Origin: JACDBZ01 sp038233215
GTDB taxonomy: Bacteria; Chloroflexota; Limnocylindria; QHBO01
Length of the DNA stretch: 46,528 bases
Direction of reading: 5' to 3'
NCBI GenBank assembly: GCA_038233215.1
Contig: JBBSML010000019.1
Location: 1 to 46,528, forward strand
The notes under the pieces: generated by a model
The model's input: the letters and a program-made list of their open reading frames with translations, nothing else
Told to the model about the DNA's origin: nothing
Databases searched by the model: none
Position numbers and translations under genes: made by a program
Shown here: positions 41,195 through 46,528 of the stretch, piece after piece
Layout: each line of letters starts with the position of its first letter
Numbering within the stretch: position 1 is the first letter of the stretch

Positions 41195-42512
41195 GCTCTT
41201 CGCTGTCGCATTTCTCGCCGCCTCCATGATCGTCGCCTGGGTGACGATCACCGTCCCGCTGGCAGCACGAGCACTCCAGCTGGTGATTGCGCTCGCGATG
41301 GCCTACGTTGCCTGGTTGGCGTGGCGGGGGAGCCGCGTCCTGCACGCCGCGTTGCGGGAAGCTGACAGCGGCGCCGGTGAGCCGACAGGCATTGCGGATG
41401 AGCTTCCTTCCGTCTCGCTCATCGTCCCTGCCCGAAACGAAGCCGGCGTCATCGGCGCCACGGTCGGGTCGCTCGCGAAGCTCCGATACCATCGCCAGGG
41501 AGACCCCGCGTACGAAGTCCTCGTCGTCGACGATGGCTCGAACGATGGGACCGGTTCCGTCGCCGGTGCCGCCACTCGAGCGAACGCCCCGATCGAGGTC
41601 CGCCGCCGCGAGCCGGGAACGGGTCCCGCCACGAAGGGTGCGGTACTGGCGTTTGCGATGCCATTTCTGTCTGGTTCGGTGATCGGGGTGATCGACGCGG
41701 ATACGCTCGTGGACCCGATGTTCCTCCAGCGCGCGATCAGTGCCTGGCGTCGCGATCCGGATGCTGATGCGCTCCAGGTCGCGCGCCGGCCGCGCAATGC
41801 TTCGGTCTCGTGGCTGACGCGATCGCAGGCCGAGGAGCAGCTGATGGACCTGGCCAGCCAGTGTGGCCGGTGGGTGACCGATGGGACCGCGGAGTTGCGC
41901 GGGAACGGGATGTTCATACGACGACAGGCGCTCGACGCGGCGGGGGGTTGGAGCGAGGTGGCGCTGACCGAGGACCTCGAGCTTTCAACCCGGCTCTCCG
42001 CCTACGGCCGGCACGTCGCCCTCGCCCCCGAGGCGGTGGTCCATGAGGAAGCGGTCGAGACCATCGCAGCGTTATGGCATCAGCGAAGGCGCTGGGCGGA
42101 GGGAAGCCTCCGGCGCCTGCTCGAGCATGGGCCGGGGCTGCTGATCGGCTCGCAGCCGATGACGCGAAAGGCCGATTTCCTGGCGTTCACCGGCGAGTTC
42201 CTGATCCCACCGCTGTTCGTGGCGGCGATCGTAGCGTCACTGATCACGATCCCGTTGCCCCGCCCCGTTGATTGGTCCGTGCCGCTGTCGCTGTTCGCTG
42301 GGTACGGGCTCGGGGTGTTCATCCTTGCCATGGGCGGGTTGTGGGCCGTCGGAGAGCGGGGGATCCCTCTGATCGGTCGCGCGGCACGCGGTGCGCTGTT
42401 CGTGTCGCACTGGCTCATCGTCGTGCCGGTGGCGCTGGTCCGCATCGCCTTTGGGCCGCAGTCGCTCGGTTTCGTGCAGACGCCCCGCTCGATTCGGCAG
42501 GAAGACCATTGA
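41184..42512 (+). CDS. Membrane family 2 glycosyltransferase
   Basis: 442 residues. The N-terminal helix and two or more C-terminal helices flank a GT-A domain (about 75-300): SVSLIVPARNEAGVIGA, EVLVVDDGSNDGT, VIGVIDADTLVDP (DxD-type metal site), TEDLELSTRL (acceptor ED) and HQRRRWAEG (the Q/RxxRW processive motif). These features together mark processive polysaccharide or lipid glycosyltransferases. Substrate unknown. It overlaps the following TTG by four bases. Confidence 0.9.
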   Translation: MGTRLFAVAFLAASMIVAWVTITVPLAARALQLVIALAMAYVAWLAWRGSRVLHAALREADSGAGEPTGIADELPSVSLIVPARNEAGVIGATVGSLAKLRYHRQGDPAYEVLVVDDGSNDGTGSVAGAATRANAPIEVRRREPGTGPATKGAVLAFAMPFLSGSVIGVIDADTLVDPMFLQRAISAWRRDPDADALQVARRPRNASVSWLTRSQAEEQLMDLASQCGRWVTDGTAELRGNGMFIRRQALDAAGGWSEVALTEDLELSTRLSAYGRHVALAPEAVVHEEAVETIAALWHQRRRWAEGSLRRLLEHGPGLLIGSQPMTRKADFLAFTGEFLIPPLFVAAIVASLITIPLPRPVDWSVPLSLFAGYGLGVFILAMGGLWAVGERGIPLIGRAARGALFVSHWLIVVPVALVRIAFGPQSLGFVQTPRSIRQEDH

Positions 42513-44122
42513 GCAGATTGACAGCCGATCTGGTCATCCGGGGAGCGATCGTGACCGCCGCGACATCGGCTGGCCTGGAGGTCGTCGAAGCCATCGCGGT
42601 CGCGAACGGGCGAGTGGTGGCGGTGGGTCGACGCGACCAGGTGCGGGTCGACGCCGGCGCGCGATTGATCGATGTTGGGAATGCCGCCGTCATTCCCGGC
42701 CTTCACGACTTTCATCTGCACCTGGTTGGCCTCGCGCGATCGACGCGTGCCGTTCTTCTCGACGATGCCGCCGACGCTCCTGAGATCGCCACGCGTATCT
42801 CGGTCGCGGCCTCCGGCACGGCGCCGGACGCGTGGATCAGCGGTCGCGGCTGGCGCGAGGCCCAGCTGTCGGGAGGAATCGAGCGGTTGGAGGCGGCAAC
42901 CGACGGCCGGCCCGCCTTTTTGACCAGCCACGATGGGCATTCGGCGTGGGCTTCGGCGTCCGCGCGCCGCCGGGCAGGACTTGACCGAGTTTCGATTGAC
43001 CCGCCGGGTGGGCGTATCGAGCGAGACGAGCAGGGCACCCCGACCGGCGTCCTGCGCGAGCGGGCAATGGAGTTGGTAGCCCCGCTCGTGACGCGGCTCC
43101 AGGGCCAGGGGCTCCGCGCGCCACTGGATGCCACCATTCGGGAAATGTCCGGACTCGGGATCACGGGCGCATCAGAGGCGGGGGACTACACCGATGAGAA
43201 TGGCATCGGCTCGGATGCAACGCTCGGCGACTCCTTTTCCTCGCTGACGGACCTGGGTGACCTGCTCGACGGTCGGCTGCGGCTGACGCTTGGCATTCCG
43301 GCGGATGCTATCGCTGCCGCGGCGGCGCGTGGCCTGCGAACCGGGGCAGCGCTTGATGCTCGGCGCACGATGCGCTTCGGATGGGCAAAGCACTACACCG
43401 ATGGCGCGCTGGGCTCCGGCACCGCGGCCCTCTTCGCCCCCTCCGGTGACCTGGGCATCATGCGCCTGACCGCCGAGCGCCTGGATGCGGACCTCGCTGC
43501 CGCCCGGGCGGGAGGCATCGCGATGGCGCTGCATGCCATCGGCGATCGGGCAATCGCGTTTGCGCTCGACGCGGTCGGTCGTGCCGCGCCGCGGGGCCAG
43601 GGCGTGCCTCGCGAACGCATCGAGCATGCGCAGCTGCTCCGGTCATCCGACGCCGGACGATTTGCCGATCTCGGGGTCGTCGCCAGCATTCAGCCCATTC
43701 ACGCCGCGGCCGATCGTGACCTGGTGGAGGTCGGATGGGCAGATCGACAGGACGACGCGTATGCGTGGCGATCACTGACGGATGCGGGCGCGCTGCTCGT
43801 CGCCGGTTCGGACGCGCCCGTCGAATCGGTCAATCCATGGCTCGGGATCTTCGCCGCGGTCCACAGGCGATTTCCGCATGATGTGCGTGGTGACTGGCGT
43901 CCGGCGCAATCGTTGACGATTGCGGAGGCGCTCAGCGCCTACACGCTCGCCCCGGCAGTGGCCATCGGTGCGGCCGATGAGGGCCACCTGCGCATCGGCG
44001 CGCACGCTGATCTGGCAATCCTGTCGGCCAGCCTGGAGGAGCTCCTTCGCGCCGATGAGGTCCTGGCGAACGTGAGAGCAGACGCGACCTTCGTCGGCGG
44101 CCAAGAGGTGCCTCGGTCTTGA
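42509..44122 (+). CDS. YtcJ-like amidohydrolase (amidohydrolase_3)
   Basis: 537 residues. VIPGLHDFHLHLVG gives the HxH pair after a conserved IPG-x-D turn; FLTSHDGHSAWAS, GWAKHYTDGALGSGTAAL, MALHAIGDRAIAFALDA, RIEHAQLL and VAGSDAPVESVNPW complete the metal-site and loop signature of the YtcJ group. These enzymes hydrolyse exocyclic C-N bonds in various N-acyl or heterocyclic substrates; none can be named. TTG 42509 overlaps the glycosyltransferase stop (TTGA) and has AGGAAG just upstream. This ends the long plus-strand series. Confidence 0.9.
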   Translation: MSRLTADLVIRGAIVTAATSAGLEVVEAIAVANGRVVAVGRRDQVRVDAGARLIDVGNAAVIPGLHDFHLHLVGLARSTRAVLLDDAADAPEIATRISVAASGTAPDAWISGRGWREAQLSGGIERLEAATDGRPAFLTSHDGHSAWASASARRRAGLDRVSIDPPGGRIERDEQGTPTGVLRERAMELVAPLVTRLQGQGLRAPLDATIREMSGLGITGASEAGDYTDENGIGSDATLGDSFSSLTDLGDLLDGRLRLTLGIPADAIAAAAARGLRTGAALDARRTMRFGWAKHYTDGALGSGTAALFAPSGDLGIMRLTAERLDADLAAARAGGIAMALHAIGDRAIAFALDAVGRAAPRGQGVPRERIEHAQLLRSSDAGRFADLGVVASIQPIHAAADRDLVEVGWADRQDDAYAWRSLTDAGALLVAGSDAPVESVNPWLGIFAAVHRRFPHDVRGDWRPAQSLTIAEALSAYTLAPAVAIGAADEGHLRIGAHADLAILSASLEELLRADEVLANVRADATFVGGQEVPRS

Positions 44123-44147
44123 CACGACGCGCGTCGCGTCGCTCGTG
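44123..44147. terminator. Imperfect hairpin between convergent genes
   Basis: CACGA (44123-44127) and TCGTG (44143-44147) pair, with CGCG/CGCG inside. It lies directly after the plus-strand stop (44122) and nine bases before the minus-strand stop. No T-run is present. Confidence 0.35.
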
Positions 44148-44155
44148 ACGGATTG

Positions 44156-44737
44156 CTACGAGTCCAGAGGTCCGGTATACACGGGAACGACCCACCCCGC
44201 TTCGACGGCATCGAACGCGGCCTGAGCGCCCACCACGTCAGCGGTCCACGCACTGACGATCGCGTCCCACGAGTCGCATGGCTGACCGGTCACGCGGGCC
44301 GGAAGGTTCTTGACGAACTCCGCGAAGATGCGGATGTGGTGCTCCTCGTGCTGGCGAATGTGCTCGAGTACCACCCGCCACCATGCGAGCAGCTCCGGTG
44401 CGACGCTGGAGGGCGAGGTCCACTGTGGCAGGGTCGCCTGGTAGCGCGTGGTGCTGGCGACACCTGTCATCGTGCACGTCCCGGCTTCAGGGTCGATGAA
44501 GTAGGACGGTTCGTGGTCCCAGGTCGTGGGACCGGCGTACGCCATGGCGTGACGATCAGCTCCACTGGGGTCCGCCGGGACATTTGCCTTCGCCGACGCG
44601 ATAAGTAGGTTCGGTGTACCTCCGCTGATGGCAAAGTACCGCTCGTCGGCGTTCCCGACATCGACTGTGAGCGGTGCCAGCGCGACAGGCTGGTAGGGGA
44701 GCTCGGGCTGGCTTGCCACTTGCGTGGTCGTGGCCAC
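44156..44737 (-). CDS. DUF922-like HExxH protein, apparently without signal peptide
   Basis: 193 residues. Thr/Gln-rich start, then a domain with CTMTGVASTTRYQATLPQW and AWWRVVLEHIRQHEEHHIRIF; HEEHH (H130-H134) fits HExxH, the zinc motif proposed for DUF922, a family of predicted secreted proteases. Known relatives begin with a signal peptide or lipobox and a short Thr/Pro linker. Here the linker is present (TTPSPTG in frame upstream of 44737) but the upstream codons contain no hydrophobic core and reach a stop, so the exported N-terminus seems lost. GTG 44737 is a formal start only. Confidence 0.6.
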   Translation of the reverse strand: MATTTQVASQPELPYQPVALAPLTVDVGNADERYFAISGGTPNLLIASAKANVPADPSGADRHAMAYAGPTTWDHEPSYFIDPEAGTCTMTGVASTTRYQATLPQWTSPSSVAPELLAWWRVVLEHIRQHEEHHIRIFAEFVKNLPARVTGQPCDSWDAIVSAWTADVVGAQAAFDAVEAGWVVPVYTGPLDS

Positions 44738-45047
44738 TGCCGTCGTCCCTGTCGGCGACGGCGTGGTGGGTGCGGGCTCCCTCTGACCCGTACTGCGCCG
44801 CCGGCGCCCCGTTCGCCTTCCAGGGCAGCCGCCGCGGCGCGAACAAAATCGGCGTCATCGCCGAGGTGGACCAGACCGAACCCGGATCTGCGTGGCGCGC
44901 AGCAGTTGCTCTCAATCGTGCCTCAATCTCCCCGATGAAGATCTGGTCGCGGTCGCGCTCAGCCCGCGGTTTCTGATAGGATCAATTCATCGGCTTGACG
45001 ACATCGTGTCGAATAGGCACGTGTCCGATTTGAGCACGGAATCGTGC
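44738..45047. other. 310-base gap with no recognisable gene
   Basis: It contains the Pro/Thr linker codons upstream of the DUF922 gene and one REP-like word (GACCCGTACTGCG, about 44785-44797), too diverged to call. No promoter or gene is convincing. Confidence 0.5.
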
Positions 45048-45124
45048 GGGCGGCTAGCTCAGCTGGTTAGAGCACTTGCTTGACATGCAAGAGGTCACTG
45101 GTTCGAGTCCAGTGTCGCCCACCA
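45048..45124 (+). tRNA. tRNA-Val (anticodon GAC), CCA encoded
   Basis: The acceptor stem GGGCGGC/GTCGCCC (one G-T pair), D-arm GCTC/GAGC, anticodon stem CTTGC/GCAAG with loop TTGACAT (anticodon GAC), and T-arm CTGG/CCAG with TTCGAGT are present, then discriminator A and CCA. It is followed at once by a broken integrase, consistent with use as an attachment site. Confidence 0.96.
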
Positions 45125-45243
45125 ACACGCCCATTTGAGCTCAAAACTGGCTCCTTTCGCCCTTCCCGAGTGCGGGTGTACGGTGGCACAACGCAGGGCA
45201 CCACTTGCCGCTGCCGCACCTCAGCCCCACAAGGAGCACTCCA

Positions 45244-45951
45244 ATGACCACCACCACCGGGCATCCGTATACCCCGATTCCGGAAGCGTTCGCCGCCATG
45301 GGCGGCACCACGCAGTTGACACCCATGGGTGGCAGCACCATTGCCGATGAACTGCCGCTGTACGCGGTTTACCTGCAGGCCGAGAACAAGAGCGGTGCCA
45401 CCGTGTCGCTCTGGACCGGGGCAGCCCGGCAACTGAACGCCTACCTGCTGGCGCACGGCATGCCCACCGACGTGCGAGCGATTCGACGGGAGCACCTTGA
45501 GTCGTGGCTGGCGTCCCTGCTGGCAGCGGGTGCCAAGCCTGCCACGGTCAGCAATCGGTACCGCAGCGTGCAGCCGCTGTTCCGTTGACTGCAGGAGGAA
45601 GGCCTCCTAAGCGAGAACCCCATGCGCAACCTGAAAGCGCCCAAGGTGCCGCAGGACGACGTGGCCGTGCCCGCCGACACACCGTTCCGTGGCGGCGACT
45701 ACCTGCAGCGGCTGGACAAGGCGCTATCGCAGGCACTGGCACCACCGCCTAAGCAGGACGCCCGGTTCGACCACGACCTGAACTCCCCAGCCAACCGCCG
45801 TGCACGCGGCGAACACGTGTCACCGGAGCAGGAAGGCCCGCTACCACCGGCGTGCCAGTTGATCGATCGAGTAGGTCAAGTCCCAGCTCGTGGTGTAACA
45901 GCGGATCCTCGTCATCGTCACGACGACATCTGTTCAGCTGGCGATGAGTAG
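45244..45951 (+). pseudogene. Tyrosine-recombinase (phage integrase) N-terminal part with in-frame TGA
   Basis: ATG 45244 follows AAGGAG by seven bases. The first 114 residues form the core-binding SAM-like domain (TVSLWTGAARQLNAYLL, AIRREHLESWLASLLAAGAKP, TVSNRYRSVQPLF). TGA at 45586-45588 falls where integrases have Trp. The frame then reads on with LQEEGLLSENPMRNLKAPKV, the expected continuation. One TGG-to-TGA change therefore broke the gene. Similarity is lost after about 45670 and the frame closes at 45951; the catalytic Arg-His-Tyr domain is absent, so the gene is also truncated. It lies next to tRNA-Val, the usual target of such elements. Confidence 0.7.
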
Positions 45952-46410
45952 CCCGGCTGGCACCTCCTCGGTGGATGGCGGGCTGTCGATGAGGGCCATC
46001 GAGTCGGCGCTGAAGTAGTTCCGTCCGACCGACCATTCGTCGTCCTGCTCGGCCAGGAGCATCCCGACGAGCCGGAGCAGGCTGCGCCGGGTCGGGAAGA
46101 TCCCCACGACATCGGTCCGCCGCCGGATCTCCTTGTTGAGTCGCTCCTGCGGGTTCGTCGAGCGGATCTGGCGGCGATGGGCGGCCGGGAAGGTGAAGTG
46201 GGCGAGGAGGTCGTCCTCGGCCCGCTCGAGCAGCTCGGTGACCTTGGGGAAGCGCGGCCGCAGGCCATCGGCCACCCGCCGCAGCTGGGCCCGGGCGGAT
46301 GCCTCGTCGGGCTGTTCGAAGATCGAGCGGATGGCACTGGCGACCATGCCCTGGGCGGCCTTGGCCACGAGCCCCAGCGCATTCCGGGTGGCGTGCACCC
46401 GACAGACTCC
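45934..46410 (-). pseudogene. 3' part of an IS256-family (mutator) transposase
   Basis: About 155 residues of clear IS256-family sequence: CRVHATRNALGLVAKA at the beginning, and NPQERLNKEIRRRTDVVGIF near the end with the third catalytic acid (Glu), then FPTRRSLLRLVGMLLAEQ and the normal C-terminus. The first two catalytic Asp residues would lie upstream and are missing. At about 46411 the matching sequence stops and a different element begins. The right end of the IS probably lies near 45860-45900. Non-functional as it stands. Confidence 0.8.
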
Positions 46411-46429
46411 CTCTGTCAACCTCCAGACG

Positions 46430-46528
46430 TTAGGCGGCCATCGCCACCCGACGATCGAGCGCCGGATTGTAGGTCTGGCGGTCCAGCCAGCAACGCCAGA
46501 GGATCCGGCCCCAGCGGGCACCGACCGA
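46430..46528 (-). CDS. C-terminal tail of a second transposase, IS110-like (runs off the window)
   Basis: From the window edge, the minus strand is open for 32 codons, ending at TAA 46430-46432: ARWGRILWRCWLDRQTYNP then a short basic tail. The Trp/Tyr-rich ending resembles the last helix of IS110-family (DEDD) transposases, but the stretch is too short for a firm call. It ends 20 bases before the truncated IS256 gene, as if inserted into it. Confidence 0.4.
   Translation of the reverse strand, partial: SVGARWGRILWRCWLDRQTYNPALDRRVAMAA

Noticed and set aside
44785..44797. A possible single REP-like unit (GACCCGTACTGCG).
   Set aside because: It lacks the closing GGG arm and the GTTAGC word, so chance similarity is likely.
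45133..45144. The 12-base palindrome TTTGAGCTCAAA just after tRNA-Val.
   Set aside because: It has no loop, so it is not a terminator; it could be a protein-binding site but nothing else supports that.

Overview
The window is a GC-rich bacterial chromosome segment with densely packed genes, many of which overlap by 4-11 bases. No rRNA or taxonomic marker is present. The gene mix suggests an aerobic, heterotrophic Chloroflexota member, possibly from the Limnocylindria or a related soil/freshwater class, though an actinobacterium is not excluded. Relevant genes are an EtfD-like membrane Fe-S oxidoreductase with EtfBA and an acyl-CoA dehydrogenase, a MoaC-MoaB/MogA fusion, DUF951, paired DUF881 proteins, a CcdA/TlpA thiol-redox set, and many GTG/TTG starts. 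Several genes have a TAnnnT hexamer exactly six bases before the start codon, which implies leaderless mRNAs. This assignment is inference.

Layout. 1-4400: the end of a cell-surface protein with Thr-Pro repeats and an LPNTA tail, then two nucleotide-cyclase-like genes (one fused to a cupin, one frameshifted), a glyoxalase-fold protein and a broken aquaporin. 4400-11150: a conserved hypothetical, a cold-shock protein, guanine deaminase, small membrane proteins, a site-2 protease with CBS domains, then moeA and a moaC-moaB fusion for molybdenum cofactor synthesis. 11200-20000: an electron-transfer module (EtfD-like protein, acyl-CoA dehydrogenase, EtfB, EtfA) interleaved with an Lrp regulator coupled to a class III aminotransferase and a DUF2231-Rieske protein. 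20000-22600: nrdR, dcd and a metallo-beta-lactamase-fold hydrolase. 22600-27450: a probable copper/thiol module with a cupredoxin lipoprotein, TlpA, a glutaredoxin-like protein, DUF2269, CcdA, a large membrane protein with a six-cysteine cluster, and a second, frameshifted, cupredoxin-like lipoprotein. 27600-32240: SRPBCC stress-type protein, small hypotheticals, an ABC-2 exporter and two unknowns. 32300-44120: one long run of plus-strand genes (peptide-binding protein, HExxH peptidase, two DUF881 proteins, TldD, TldE, DUF951, MFS transporter, glycosyltransferase, YtcJ-like amidohydrolase). 44150-46528: a DUF922 protein without a signal peptide, tRNA-Val, a broken integrase and two nested insertion-sequence remnants.

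Two genome-wide features stand out. Four gaps between genes carry an inverted-repeat family built from the word GTTAGC followed by a small hairpin, the architecture of REP/REPIN elements. The second is the recurrent leaderless-promoter pattern. Five genes carry frameshifts or nonsense codons outside long homopolymers, and several others are truncated fragments. The disrupted genes cluster near 2.5-4.3 kb and near the right end, which marks both as decaying accessory regions. The strongest candidate for an uncharacterised system is the copper/thiol module around the six-cysteine membrane protein; the REPIN-like family is the best candidate for undescribed DNA structure.
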